Assembly (NCBI RefSeq): GCF_004345645.1
Contig: NZ_SLWS01000003.1
Span: 682,001 to 746,000 of the forward strand
Reading direction: 5' to 3'
DNA length: 64,000 nucleotides
From: Actinocrispum wychmicini
GTDB lineage: Bacteria > Actinomycetota > Actinomycetes > Mycobacteriales > Pseudonocardiaceae
The notes under the pieces were generated by a model, which was not told the DNA's origin, searched no databases, and saw only the letters and a list, made by a program, of their open reading frames with translations. The translations under genes were made by a program, and so were the position numbers. Every line of letters starts with the position of its first letter. Positions within the stretch are counted from its first letter, which is position 1. Below are positions 24,406-33,017 of the stretch, piece by piece.

Positions 24406-25836
24406 TCAGTTGGCGGGCTTGCCGAACCAGCGGGCGAGGTGGTCGTCCAGGTCTTGTTGATCGTCGCCGATCCAGGCGACGTGGCCGTCGGGGCGCAGCA
24501 GGACGCACGGAACATCCAGTACCGCAGTGGGATCCGCGAGGTAGTCGACCCGGTCTGACCAGCCGCCGACAGTCAGGCGTTCGGTGCGGTCCAGCAGCAG
24601 GCCGCAGCCGCGATGCAGCAGGTCGTAGAGGTGGCCCTGTTTCACGTCGATGTCGCGCAGGCGGCGGCCGAGCAGGTCGGGGCCCGCGCCGAAGTCGTAG
24701 CGGATGCCGATCGCGGTGATCTTCTCGATCAGGTAGCGGTTCACCTCGTCGAAGTCCATCAGTTCGGTGAGCAGCCTGCGCACGGCCTGCGGGCCCGGTT
24801 CGGTGGACGACAGCGCCATCTGGGCGCGGGTGTTGTCCAGCACGTCCTCGGCGACCGGACGGCGTTCGGTCTGGTAGGTGTCCAGCAGTGGTTCCGGCGC
24901 CCAGCCGCGGATCTGTGCGGCCAGTTTCCAGCCGAGGTTGAACGCGTCCTGAACGCCCAGGTTCAGGCCTTGGCCACCGGCGGGCGGGTGGATGTGCGCG
25001 GCATCGCCGGCCAGCAGCACCCGCCCGACCCGATACCGCTCGGCCAGCCGGGTGGCGTCGCCGAAACGGGACAACCAGCGCGGGGAGTGCACGCCGAAAT
25101 CGGTTCCGGCGATGGCACGCAACTGCTGTTTGAAATCCTCGAGGGTGGGCTCCGCGCGATCCTCGCTGACTCCCGCGACGGGGACCACGACGCGATAGAC
25201 ACCTTCGCCGAAGGGCCCGAGACTGAACACCTTGTTGGTCTCACGGATTTCGGCCACCTTGGCGGCGATCTCCTCCTGCGGCACACCCACTTCCATCTCG
25301 CCCATCAGCGTCTCGGTCCGCGAGGGCTCGCCGGGGAAGCCGACGCCGAGCAGTTTGCGCACCGTACTGCGCCCGCCGTCACAGCCGACGAGGTAGCGCG
25401 ACCGCAGCTGTTCGCCGTCGGCCAGCTCGACGGTCACACCCTCGTCGTCCTGCTCGAAATCGGCCACCGCGCAACCGCGCCGGACCTGCGCACCCAGTTC
25501 GATCGCGTGTTCTTCGAGCAGGTGAACGATGACCGGCTGCCGGATGCCCAGCAAATAGGCGTGCGCGGAATCCAGGCCCTCGGGCGCGGGTTTGGCGATA
25601 GCGGCGAAGAAACCGCCGGCCGGACGCTGTCTTCCGTGTTCGAGAACGCGCTCGAGCAGTCCGCGCATTGCCATCAGCTCGATACTGCGAATATGCAGAC
25701 CGACTATGCGGACGAACGATACGGGCTCGGTGTCCTTCTCCAGGACGAGTACCCGCACATCATGCAGCCGCAGTTCGGCGGCCAGCATCGCACCTGTCGG
25801 TCCGCACCCGGCAATGATCACGTCGAACATGAGCAT
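24406..25836 (-). CDS. rox: rifampicin monooxygenase
   Basis: A 476-residue class A flavin monooxygenase that I recognise as Rox (RIFMO). These enzymes use NADPH and FAD to hydroxylate the rifamycin naphthyl core, which linearises the ansa ring and inactivates the drug. Evidence: FDVIIAGCGPTGAMLAAELR at the N-terminus, IVGLHIRSIELMAMRG, CDGGRSTVRKLLGVGFPGE, SPRWLSRFGDATRLAERYR, and LAGDAAHIHPPAGGQGLN. These match known Rox sequences almost word for word. ATG 25836 has AAAGG 9 bp upstream; ATG 25830 is an alternative. The gene is monocistronic: a hairpin follows it and 193 bp with an inverted repeat precede it. Second GxGxxG Gly is normal; Cys11 replaces a more usual Gly. Confidence 0.9.
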   Translation of the reverse strand: MLMFDVIIAGCGPTGAMLAAELRLHDVRVLVLEKDTEPVSFVRIVGLHIRSIELMAMRGLLERVLEHGRQRPAGGFFAAIAKPAPEGLDSAHAYLLGIRQPVIVHLLEEHAIELGAQVRRGCAVADFEQDDEGVTVELADGEQLRSRYLVGCDGGRSTVRKLLGVGFPGEPSRTETLMGEMEVGVPQEEIAAKVAEIRETNKVFSLGPFGEGVYRVVVPVAGVSEDRAEPTLEDFKQQLRAIAGTDFGVHSPRWLSRFGDATRLAERYRVGRVLLAGDAAHIHPPAGGQGLNLGVQDAFNLGWKLAAQIRGWAPEPLLDTYQTERRPVAEDVLDNTRAQMALSSTEPGPQAVRRLLTELMDFDEVNRYLIEKITAIGIRYDFGAGPDLLGRRLRDIDVKQGHLYDLLHRGCGLLLDRTERLTVGGWSDRVDYLADPTAVLDVPCVLLRPDGHVAWIGDDQQDLDDHLARWFGKPAN

Positions 25837-25850
25837 AGGTGTTTGCCTTT

Positions 25851-25880
25851 CGGGAGTGCCTTGTTGGCGAGGCGCTCCCG
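25851..25880 (-). promoter_or_regulatory. inverted repeat in the rox leader
   Basis: CGGGAGTGCCT (25851-25861) and AGGCGCTCCCG (25870-25880) are 11-bp inverted repeats with one mismatch, ending 15 bp before the rox start. They could be an operator or a leader hairpin that limits translation. Confidence 0.5.
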
Positions 25881-26029
25881 GCGACACCTACGTCAATCGC
25901 CCGACCGTGACGGTAAGGGGAGCACCCACTTCGATACAGCGTTCATGGGTCTCACCTCCTCGGGCGGTGTCGCGGTCAACGGCAAGCTACAAGCCTGGGC
26001 ATCATCCCGTCCAATCCTTTCCGAACGGG

Positions 26030-27262
26030 CTACCGCAGTTGGTCGCGGCGGCGGATCAGATAGGCGGTCTCGGCGGTGTTGCCCGCCAGGTCGATGGCTT
26101 TGTCGTAGGCCGCGCGGGAGTCGTGACTGCGGCCCAGCCGGCGCAGCAGGTCGGCGCGGGTGGCGTGGTAGGCGTGATAGCCGGACAACCTGTCGTCAAG
26201 ACGGTCGACGGTCGCCAGTGCCACCTCCGGCCCGTCGATCTCGGCGACCGCGATAGCCCGGTTGAGGGCGATGATCGGCGTGGGCTCAAGGCGGACGAGC
26301 TGGTCGTAGAGGGCGAGGACCTGCGACCAGTCGGTGTCGCGCATGTCGCGGGCGGAAGTGTGCACGGCGTTGATCGCGGCGAGGATCTGGTAACGACCCG
26401 GAGCCACCCCAGCGGCGAGGCGCTCGCGCACCAGCCGGTGACCTTCGGCGATCAGCGCCGCGTCCCAGGCGCCACGGTCCTGCTCGTCGAGGGCGACCAG
26501 TTCGCCGTTGGCCGAGACCCGGGCGGGGTGGCGGGCCTCGATGAGGAGCATCAGCGCCAGCAGCCCGGCCACCTCACCGTCGTCCGGCAGCAGGGCACGG
26601 ATCAGGCGGGCGAGCCGGATCGCCTCGGCGGTCAGGTCGTGCCGCACCGGATCGGTGTCCGGGCCGGTCGCCAGGTAACCCTCGTTGAACACGAGAAACA
26701 GGACGGTGAGCACGCCGGCGACGCGGGTCGGGAGATCCTCGGCGGCCGGCACCCGATAGGGGATACGAGCCGCCTTGATCTTGGCCTTCGCGCGGGTGAT
26801 CCGCTGCCCCATGGCACTCTCGGCGACCAGGAAGGCGCGGGCGATCTCGGGCACGGTCAGACCGCCGACCATGCGCAGCGTCAGCGCCACGCGGGTATCC
26901 ATCGCCAGCGCCGGGTGACAACAGGTGAAGATCAGCCGAAGCCGGTCGTCGTCGATGGCGCCGAGAGGCTCGGGCGGGTCGTCGTCGTACACCATCTGAG
27001 CCTCCTTGTGCTTGTCGTCGCGTTTGTTCTCGCGCCGGATCCGGTCGATGGCTTTGTGGTTGGCGGTGGTGGTCAGCCAGGCGCCGGGGTTGGGGGGTAC
27101 GCCGTCGGCCGGCCACCGTTCGACGGCGGTCGTGAACGCCTCGGCGGCCGCTTCCTCGGCGATGTCGAGGTCGCCGAAGCGCCTGGTCAGGGCGGCCACC
27201 ACCCGTGCCCACTCGTCGTGGTGGGCCCGGGTGACCGCCTCGCGGACGTCGGTCACGCTCAC
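26030..27262 (-). CDS. ECF sigma factor with C-terminal TPR-like domain (YCII-linked type)
   Basis: A 410-residue sigma factor of the group with a long C-terminal extension (often classed ECF42). Region 2 is DEWARVVAALTRRFGDLDIAEEAAAEAF, with a DNA-melting stretch NHKAIDRIRRE; region 4 includes LTVPEIARAFLVAESAMGQRITRAKAKI. The extension has the family markers FLVFNEGY, RLARLIRALLPDD and LNRAIAVAEIDGP. The GTG start overlaps the stop of the upstream YCII gene (GTGA), so they are coupled. No anti-sigma gene is present. In this family the extension itself is thought to control activity. Confidence 0.9.
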   Translation of the reverse strand: MSVTDVREAVTRAHHDEWARVVAALTRRFGDLDIAEEAAAEAFTTAVERWPADGVPPNPGAWLTTTANHKAIDRIRRENKRDDKHKEAQMVYDDDPPEPLGAIDDDRLRLIFTCCHPALAMDTRVALTLRMVGGLTVPEIARAFLVAESAMGQRITRAKAKIKAARIPYRVPAAEDLPTRVAGVLTVLFLVFNEGYLATGPDTDPVRHDLTAEAIRLARLIRALLPDDGEVAGLLALMLLIEARHPARVSANGELVALDEQDRGAWDAALIAEGHRLVRERLAAGVAPGRYQILAAINAVHTSARDMRDTDWSQVLALYDQLVRLEPTPIIALNRAIAVAEIDGPEVALATVDRLDDRLSGYHAYHATRADLLRRLGRSHDSRAAYDKAIDLAGNTAETAYLIRRRDQLR

Positions 27263-27588
27263 AGGTCCTGGAACGGCCGCACCTCGATCTTCCGATCGCA
27301 GACCTTCGACGCCTCGGTGGCGAGCTTGAGCGCCACGTCCAGATCGGGGGCCTCCCACACCCAGACGCCGGCGAGGTACTCCTTCGACTCCACGAACGGA
27401 CCGTCGCTGAACACCGCCTGCTCGCCCCGGTTGTCGATGACCGTGGCCGCGTCGGTGTCCGCGAGTCCGCCCGCGAACACCCAGTAGCCCTCGGCGATCA
27501 GTCGTTCGTTGAACGCGCTGATGGCAGGCTGCCGGTCGGTGCTGCCGGGATTGCTCTTGTCATCGATCACGGAAACCAGATACCGCAT
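27259..27588 (-). CDS. YCII/DGPF-domain protein
   Basis: A 109-residue YCII-like (DGPF) protein. The signature SDGPFVESKEYLAGVWVWEAPD lies at about 70-91 and the ending KIEVRPF is typical. It overlaps the downstream ECF sigma gene by 4 bp, and such YCII-ECF pairs are a conserved actinobacterial arrangement. The biochemical role is not established; a small-molecule or stress sensor has been proposed for the group. Confidence 0.88.
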   Translation of the reverse strand: MRYLVSVIDDKSNPGSTDRQPAISAFNERLIAEGYWVFAGGLADTDAATVIDNRGEQAVFSDGPFVESKEYLAGVWVWEAPDLDVALKLATEASKVCDRKIEVRPFQDL

Positions 27589-27642
27589 CTGAAGATCCTC
27601 TCCTGTGGTGTCAAGACAGCGTGGTTTGGGTGGTCAAGGACT

Positions 27643-28263
27643 TCAGGCCGGTGGCGCATACCGCGGGCGCCCGGCCGGCCGGTAGACCTGGATCGTCACG
27701 CCCTTCGAGTCGACCCGCGACTCGAGCAGCTCAAGCGCGAGATCCGGACCGGTCTCCGGGAACAGTCGCGCGCCCTGGCCGAGGATCACCGGGATCACGA
27801 CCAAAATCATCTCGTCGACCAGATCGTTCGCCAACAGCCACCGGATCAGGGCGCCACTGCCGTGCACCTGCAGCTCACCCCCTGGCTTGGCCTTCAGCTC
27901 ACCGATGGCCGACGCAAGGTCGTCGGGCAGGACGGTGGTGCCCGACCACGTCGGATCGGCGAGCGTGGTCGACGCCACGTACTTGGGCTGGGTGTTCAGC
28001 GCCCGCAGGACGGGCTCCCAGCCAGGGACATCCTGGAGCGTCAAGGACCCCCACGAGCCGGCGAACAGCTCGTAGGTCCGCCGGCCGAACAGGAACGCGT
28101 CGGCGCGCTCGTAGGTCTGGTTGAGGTACGTCCTGGTCTCGTTGTCGCCCTTCCCCCGGGCCCATCCGCCGCGCTCGAAGCCGTTCCTGCGGTCATCCGA
28201 CGTGGCGCCGTTTCCCTGCATCACTCCATCGAGGGTGACCTGAGTCATGGTCGTCAGTTTCAC
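27643..28263 (-). CDS. RibD C-terminal/dihydrofolate-reductase-like protein
   Basis: A 206-residue single-domain reductase of the RibD_C (DHFR-like) family. It has the opening TQVTLDGVMQGNG, DAFLFGRRTYELFAG, a dinucleotide-binding ELQVHGSGALIRWLL, and VIPVILGQGARLF. Members use NADPH but most substrates are unknown. It lies 54 bp upstream of the YCII-sigma pair on the same strand and may be co-transcribed; similar genes are frequently found beside such ECF systems. Confidence 0.87.
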   Translation of the reverse strand: MKLTTMTQVTLDGVMQGNGATSDDRRNGFERGGWARGKGDNETRTYLNQTYERADAFLFGRRTYELFAGSWGSLTLQDVPGWEPVLRALNTQPKYVASTTLADPTWSGTTVLPDDLASAIGELKAKPGGELQVHGSGALIRWLLANDLVDEMILVVIPVILGQGARLFPETGPDLALELLESRVDSKGVTIQVYRPAGRPRYAPPA

Positions 28264-28374
28264 GATCGCGGTTCCTTACCTTGGCGCCGCCCCTCGTGGG
28301 CGGCCTCACCCCTGCTACGAACACCACCGCCCCGATCCGACACCGCCTCCGGATTTTCTTTGAGGGAACTTTGG

Positions 28375-28944
28375 TCAGCGGGGTTGGCGTAGTCCTGCGA
28401 CGAGGAGTTCGACCAGTTGGCGTGCGTCGTAGCGGGGGTCGCTGTCGGCGCCTATGCAGAGGTTTCCGACGCCGCGCATGAGTTGGTAGGCGCTGAGGTC
28501 GGGGCGGATCTCACCGGAGGCGGCGGCAGCGTCGAGGAGTTGGGTGCACACCGGCAGGAGGCGGTCGAGGAAGTAGGCGTGCAGCGTTTCGAAGCCGGCA
28601 TGGTCGGACTGCAGTGCGACCGCGAGGCCATGTTTGGTGACCAGGAAGTCGACGAAGAGGTCGACCCACCGGCCGAGGGCGACGTGCGGTGTCGGGCTGG
28701 TTGCCAGCAGGGCCGGGCCGGCTTCGGCGCAGGCGTCGACCTGGTGGCGGTAGACGGCGATGACGAGATCCGCCCGGGTGGGGAAATGGCGGTAGATCGT
28801 GGCCGTTCCGACGCCGGCCTTGGCCGCGATGTCGCGTACCGGCGCTTCTACGCCTGCCGTGATGAAGATCGCGGCGGCCGCGTCGAGCAGGGTTTCCTTG
28901 TTACGCCGGGCGTCCGCTCGTTTGGGCCGGTCGCAGTCGTTCAC
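28375..28944 (-). CDS. TetR-family regulator
   Basis: A 189-residue TetR-type repressor. The HTH is RRNKETLLDAAAAIFITAGVEAPVRDIAAKAGVGTATIYRHFPTRADLV in the first 65 residues; the rest is a helical ligand domain ending LVAGLRQPR. The GTG at 28944 has a GGAGG 6 bp upstream, which settles the start. It is divergent from an aldo/keto reductase over two identical 15-bp repeats and probably represses that gene and itself. Confidence 0.9.
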   Translation of the reverse strand: MNDCDRPKRADARRNKETLLDAAAAIFITAGVEAPVRDIAAKAGVGTATIYRHFPTRADLVIAVYRHQVDACAEAGPALLATSPTPHVALGRWVDLFVDFLVTKHGLAVALQSDHAGFETLHAYFLDRLLPVCTQLLDAAAASGEIRPDLSAYQLMRGVGNLCIGADSDPRYDARQLVELLVAGLRQPR

Positions 28945-28977
28945 CGCGCACCTCCTCCAGTTGCCGGGTTTGCTAAC

Positions 28978-29017
28978 CGGGACATGGTTCCGTATCGTTA
29001 AACGGGACATGGTTCCG
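28978..29017. promoter_or_regulatory. twin 15-bp operator repeats between tetR and aldo/keto reductase
   Basis: CGGGACATGGTTCCG occurs at 28978-28992 and again at 29003-29017, identical and 25 bp apart. Each copy is an imperfect palindrome (GGGAC..GTTCC). They sit between the divergent starts at 28944 and 29080, where a TetR dimer pair would block both promoters. Confidence 0.8.
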
Positions 29018-29079
29018 CTTGCTCATGATGTCAGAGCGGCGGTCGACAACCAAGCCATCCCCACTGGAGGAACACCCTC

Positions 29080-30099
29080 ATGCAGTACCGCACCTTGGGC
29101 CGCACCGGTGTGCAGGTCAGCTCCCTCGCGCTCGGCGCGATGAACTTCGGCAAGATCGGGCGCACCACCCAGGACGAGGTCACCGCCATCGTCGATGCCG
29201 CCCTGGCGGGCGGGATCAACCTCATCGACACCGCCGACGCGTACAGCGGCGGCGAGTCGGAGGAGATGATCGGCAAGGCCATCGCCGGCCGCCGCGAGGA
29301 CGTCGTGCTGGCCACGAAAGCGGGCCTGCCGATGGGCGACGGCCGCAACCATCAGGGCAGTTCGCGCCGCTGGCTGGTCACCGAACTGGACAACAGCCTG
29401 CGCCGCCTCGGTGTCGACCACGTCGATCTCTACCAGATCCACCAGTGGGACCCGAGCACCAGCGACGAGGAGACCCTGTCGGCGTTGACCGACCTGCAGC
29501 GCGCGGGAAAGATCCGTTACTTCGGCTCTTCCTCGTTCCCCGCGTACCGCGTCGTGCAGGCCCAGTGGGCCGCCCGCGAGCATCATCTGAGCCGTTACGT
29601 CACCGAACAGCCCAGCTATTCGATCCTGCAGCGCGGGATCGAAACCCACGTGCTGCCCGTGACCGAGCAGTACGGGCTCGGCGTGCTGGTGTGGAGCCCG
29701 TTGGCGTCGGGCTGGCTGTCCGGCGCGATCCGCGCGGGCCAGGACATCACCACCAACCGCTCCACGTTCATGCCGCAACGCTTCGACACGACCCTCCCCG
29801 CCAACCGGGCCAGGCTCGACGCCGTCGAGCAGCTGGCCAAACTCGCCGACGAGGCCGGCCTGACCATGATCCAGCTCGCGCTCGGGTTCGTGACCGCGCA
29901 TCCGGCCGTGACCAGCGCGCTCGTCGGCCCCCGCACAGTGGACCACCTGCACTCGCAACTCGCCGCCGCGGACACCGTGCTCTCCGCGGACGTGCTCGAC
30001 GCGATCGACGCGATCGTCGTCCCCGGCACCGACCTGGCCCCGCACGAGAAGCACGACACCCCGCCCGCGCTGCTCGATCCGGCACTGCGGCGCCGCTGA
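29080..30099 (+). CDS. aldo/keto reductase
   Basis: A 339-residue AKR-fold NADPH oxidoreductase. It starts MQYRTLGRTGVQVSSLALGAMNFG, has the catalytic Asp/Tyr region LIDTADAYSGGESEEMIGKA, the Lys in VVLATKAG, and the His in DLYQIHQWDP. The strand-order segments SSSFPAYRV and VTSALVGPRTVDHLHSQL belong to the cofactor-binding half. GGAGG lies 9 bp upstream. It is probably induced through the divergent TetR. The substrate is unknown; the set resembles YajO/TAS-like reductases. Confidence 0.9.
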   Translation: MQYRTLGRTGVQVSSLALGAMNFGKIGRTTQDEVTAIVDAALAGGINLIDTADAYSGGESEEMIGKAIAGRREDVVLATKAGLPMGDGRNHQGSSRRWLVTELDNSLRRLGVDHVDLYQIHQWDPSTSDEETLSALTDLQRAGKIRYFGSSSFPAYRVVQAQWAAREHHLSRYVTEQPSYSILQRGIETHVLPVTEQYGLGVLVWSPLASGWLSGAIRAGQDITTNRSTFMPQRFDTTLPANRARLDAVEQLAKLADEAGLTMIQLALGFVTAHPAVTSALVGPRTVDHLHSQLAAADTVLSADVLDAIDAIVVPGTDLAPHEKHDTPPALLDPALRRR

Positions 30100-30120
30100 C
30101 CGTGTCCCGGCGGGCCCTTG

Positions 30121-31269
30121 TCAGCTGGTGTGCAGGATCCGGAAGCGGTCGGGTTCCGCCGGATCCCGATCGACGACCTGGATCGGTGGCCAAGCCCATT
30201 GCCAGACGCTGATGCCTGGCGTGCGGGAGAACTTGATCAGGCCACGGGTGCCTTCGACGGCGACGTGTGGCCAGGACTCGGCGGTGCGCGCCCGGTCCGT
30301 GCCGTGCGAACGCAGCACGTCGGCGAGGACAGCGATCGTGTCGTAGCCCTCGAAGGCGACGAAGGAGGGCGCTCGGGTCAGCCGCTCGCGCAGGGCTGTC
30401 TCGACGCGTGCGCCGAGTGGGCTGAGGCGCTCAGGCAGGTAGCGCAAGAACGGGATGGCGGCGCTGTCGTCGCCCAGCAGCGTCGCCCATTCGGCGAACT
30501 CCGGTTGCCCGGCCGGAGCACCCAGCATGATCTCGGCGAGGCGCCGGTCGCGGCGGACGGACTTGACGATCGACACTGCCGGCTCCGGGTGGCCGACCAG
30601 AAGAAGGAGGGCTGTCGCGCGATTGTCGACGAGTTCGTCGCACACAGCTGTGGGGCCGAGCGCGCGCATGTCGAGTTCGAGGACGGTGCCGCCGCGTGGC
30701 GCGAGATAGTCCAGCAGAATGCGGGCCCCGGACGTCCAGTAGACACTTGAGTCGGCTGCTACGGCGATTCGGCGGTGGCCCGCGCTGAGGAGGAAGTCGG
30801 CGTAGATCTGCCAGCCGTGGGACTGCGCCGGGGCGAGGCGCGCGACCCATTCCGTTGGCTGTTCGGTAAGCGCGTCGAGAACCGCTGACGAACAGAGGAA
30901 CGGCAGGCCGAGGGTGTCGGCTGTGGCGGCAGCGGTGCGAGCGACGACGCTGTGATACTCCCCCGCCAACGCGGCCACGCCCAGGCGAGCAAGTTCGTCC
31001 ACCGCCGCCGCGGCCCGCTGTGGATCAGCCGCGGTGTCCCGGACCACCAGCTCCAGGGGCCTTCCAGCGATCCCGTCCGCGTCGTTGACGTTGCGAACGG
31101 CCAGCTCGAGTCCAGCGAGCAGGTGGTGGCCCGCCTCGACCCAGCCAGGCCGGGTCAGTGGGACGAGAGCGCCGATCTGGACCGACGGCTGGGCGATCAT
31201 GCCGGACATTGCATCCACCGCCAGCGCCGACAGGCAACCGATTATCTGGTCGGGTCCGTCAGGGATCAT
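30121..31269 (-). CDS. periplasmic-binding-protein-like (LivJ-type) sensor, no signal peptide
   Basis: A 382-residue protein with the type 1 periplasmic binding fold of branched-chain amino acid (LivJ/AmiC-like) receptors: IGALVPLTRPG, GLELAVRNVNDADGIAGRPLELVVRDTAADPQRA, LGVAALAGEYHSVVARTAAATADTLGLPFLCSSA, SFVAFEGYDTIAVLADVL. There is no visible signal peptide or lipobox and no ABC transporter genes nearby, so a cytoplasmic sensor role (AmiC-like) is as likely as transport. AGGAG precedes the ATG. It lies 39 bp downstream of an ECF sigma gene on the same strand and is probably in that operon. Confidence 0.75.
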   Translation of the reverse strand: MIPDGPDQIIGCLSALAVDAMSGMIAQPSVQIGALVPLTRPGWVEAGHHLLAGLELAVRNVNDADGIAGRPLELVVRDTAADPQRAAAAVDELARLGVAALAGEYHSVVARTAAATADTLGLPFLCSSAVLDALTEQPTEWVARLAPAQSHGWQIYADFLLSAGHRRIAVAADSSVYWTSGARILLDYLAPRGGTVLELDMRALGPTAVCDELVDNRATALLLLVGHPEPAVSIVKSVRRDRRLAEIMLGAPAGQPEFAEWATLLGDDSAAIPFLRYLPERLSPLGARVETALRERLTRAPSFVAFEGYDTIAVLADVLRSHGTDRARTAESWPHVAVEGTRGLIKFSRTPGISVWQWAWPPIQVVDRDPAEPDRFRILHTS

Positions 31270-31308
31270 TACGACTTCTCCTAACCGGGACCCCAGGAAG
31301 CGCAGGGT

Positions 31309-32451
31309 TCAACTCCGCAGCCGTGCGGCCTGACGGGTGAGGTGGTCGCGTTCGGCGAGGTTGGGCGCTGATCGGGCGGCTTCGGCGTAGAGCCGTGCCG
31401 CGGTCACGGGGTCGCCGTCGCGCTCATGTAGGTATGCCGCGACGGCGGTGTGGCGGGGCAGGGATGGGTCGAGTTCCGCCAGGGCGGCCAGGCCGGCGCG
31501 CGGGCCGTCGGCCTCGCCGACCGCGACCGCCCGGTTGAGGCGGGCCACCGGGCTGTCGGTGAGGTCCACCAACTCGTCGTACCACTCGACGATCTGCACC
31601 CAGTCGGTCTCCTCGGCCGTCTGAGCGTCGGCGTGGAGTGCGGCGATCGCTGCCTGGGCCTGGAACTCGCCCAGACGGTCGCGGGCGAGGGCGACCTGGA
31701 GCACGTCGACACCCTCGGCGATCAAGCGGGTGTCCCACAGGCCGCGGTCCTGTTCGGCGAGAGGTACGAGGCTCCCGTCGGGGCTGGTCCGTGCCGGCCG
31801 GCGGGCGTGGTGCAGCAGCATCAGCGCGAGCAGGCCCGCGACCTCCTCGTGGTCGATCATCGCAGCCAGTTGGCGAGCGAGCCGGATCGCCTCGGCGGCG
31901 AGGTCGACGTCGCCGGAATAGCCCTCGTTGAAGACCAGGTAGAGGACACGCAGCACGGTGGCCACGTCACCGAGCTGGTTGAACCGGACAGACGAGACAG
32001 TCCGTTTGGCTCGACTGATCCGCTGGGCCATCGTCGCTTCCGGCACGAGGTAGGCCTGCGCGATCTGCCGCGTGGTCAGGCCGCCGACCGCACGCAGCGT
32101 GAGCGCGACCGCCGAAGCCGGTGTCAACGACGGGTGCGCGCACAGGAAGTACAGCTGGAGCGTGTCGTCCACCGCCTCGCCCGGACCAGGCACGGGTTCG
32201 CTGTCGACGAGCACCTCGCGCCGCCGCCGGGACGTCTCGGCGCGGGTGGCGTCGAGGAACTTCCGCCAGGCCACGGCGACCAACCAGCCCTTGGGATCCC
32301 GCGGTGGATCGTCCGGCCACACGCGGACGGCCTCGATCAAGGCGTCCTGCACGGCGTCCTCGGCCGACGCGAAGTCAGCCCCACGGCGGCCGAGGAGCCC
32401 GATCACGGTGGGGGTAAGGGACCGCAGCAGGACCTCGTCCACCTGCGTCAC
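31309..32451 (-). CDS. ECF sigma factor with C-terminal TPR-like domain
   Basis: A 380-residue second member of the long ECF group. Sigma region 2 is FASAEDAVQDALIEAVRVWPDDPPRDPKGWL, region 4 is LTTRQIAQAYLVPEATMAQRISRAKRTV. The extension carries YLVFNEGY, AEAIRLARQLAAMIDHEEVAGLLALMLL and LNRAVAVGEADGP. The GTG start overlaps the YCII stop (GTGA). It differs clearly from the sigma at 26-27 kb in region 2, so the two probably read different promoters. Confidence 0.9.
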   Translation of the reverse strand: MTQVDEVLLRSLTPTVIGLLGRRGADFASAEDAVQDALIEAVRVWPDDPPRDPKGWLVAVAWRKFLDATRAETSRRRREVLVDSEPVPGPGEAVDDTLQLYFLCAHPSLTPASAVALTLRAVGGLTTRQIAQAYLVPEATMAQRISRAKRTVSSVRFNQLGDVATVLRVLYLVFNEGYSGDVDLAAEAIRLARQLAAMIDHEEVAGLLALMLLHHARRPARTSPDGSLVPLAEQDRGLWDTRLIAEGVDVLQVALARDRLGEFQAQAAIAALHADAQTAEETDWVQIVEWYDELVDLTDSPVARLNRAVAVGEADGPRAGLAALAELDPSLPRHTAVAAYLHERDGDPVTAARLYAEAARSAPNLAERDHLTRQAARLRS

Positions 32452-32855
32452 TCCGTGCTGGTCGGGGGCGGGGCGTAGATCGGGCGCACCTCAAGCCACT
32501 CCTGGACCGGCCGGCCGCCCGCGCCCGGAGCCGCGGACAGCTCGCCGGCCAGTTCGATCGCCCGCTCGTAGGTCTCGACGTCGATCACGATCCAGCCGGC
32601 GATCAGGTCCTTGGTCTCCGCGAACGGCCCGTCGGTGACCGGCGGCCGTCCCTCGCCGTCGTGGCGGACGAACGTGCCCTCCTGGGTGAGCGCCTCGGTG
32701 TTGACGAACTCGCCGGTGCCTTCCAGCCGGGTGATGAAGTCCCGCATGTACTGCACGTGGGCCGTGACCTCGCCCGGTGTCCACTGGTCCATCGGCACGT
32801 CGTGGACCGACGCCGGCGCGCCCCGGTAGTGCTTGAGCAGCAAGTACTTGGCCAT
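32448..32855 (-). CDS. YCII/DGPF-domain protein
   Basis: A 135-residue YCII-like protein starting MAKYLLLKHYRG, with the signature TDGPFAETKDLIAGWIVIDVET and the ending WLEVRPI. A GAGGAG 6 bp before the ATG supports the start. It is longer at the N-terminus than the YCII protein at 27.3 kb and contains a HVQYMRDFITRLEGTGEFV segment typical of the YCII group paired with ECF sigma factors. It is coupled to the following sigma gene by a 4-bp overlap. Confidence 0.88.
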   Translation of the reverse strand: MAKYLLLKHYRGAPASVHDVPMDQWTPGEVTAHVQYMRDFITRLEGTGEFVNTEALTQEGTFVRHDGEGRPPVTDGPFAETKDLIAGWIVIDVETYERAIELAGELSAAPGAGGRPVQEWLEVRPIYAPPPTSTE

Positions 32856-33017
32856 CGTGTTCTCCTCGGTGCGGGTACGGTCCATTGTGGCCAGGTCCGG
32901 CTGCCTTTAGGGGCACGGTTCGCCGGATGATGTTGTTCCTCTCAGGTCGTCACGGTAGGTGTTGGGGTACGCCGTTTTTCGAGGGGGCTGTGATGGGACG
33001 TACCGAGGGCTGTACCG

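Noticed and set aside
25837..26029. Rifamycin-associated element upstream of rox
   Set aside because: I looked for a CTTGCGGCAAG-like core and did not see it; only a different inverted repeat is present. A motif scan would settle it.
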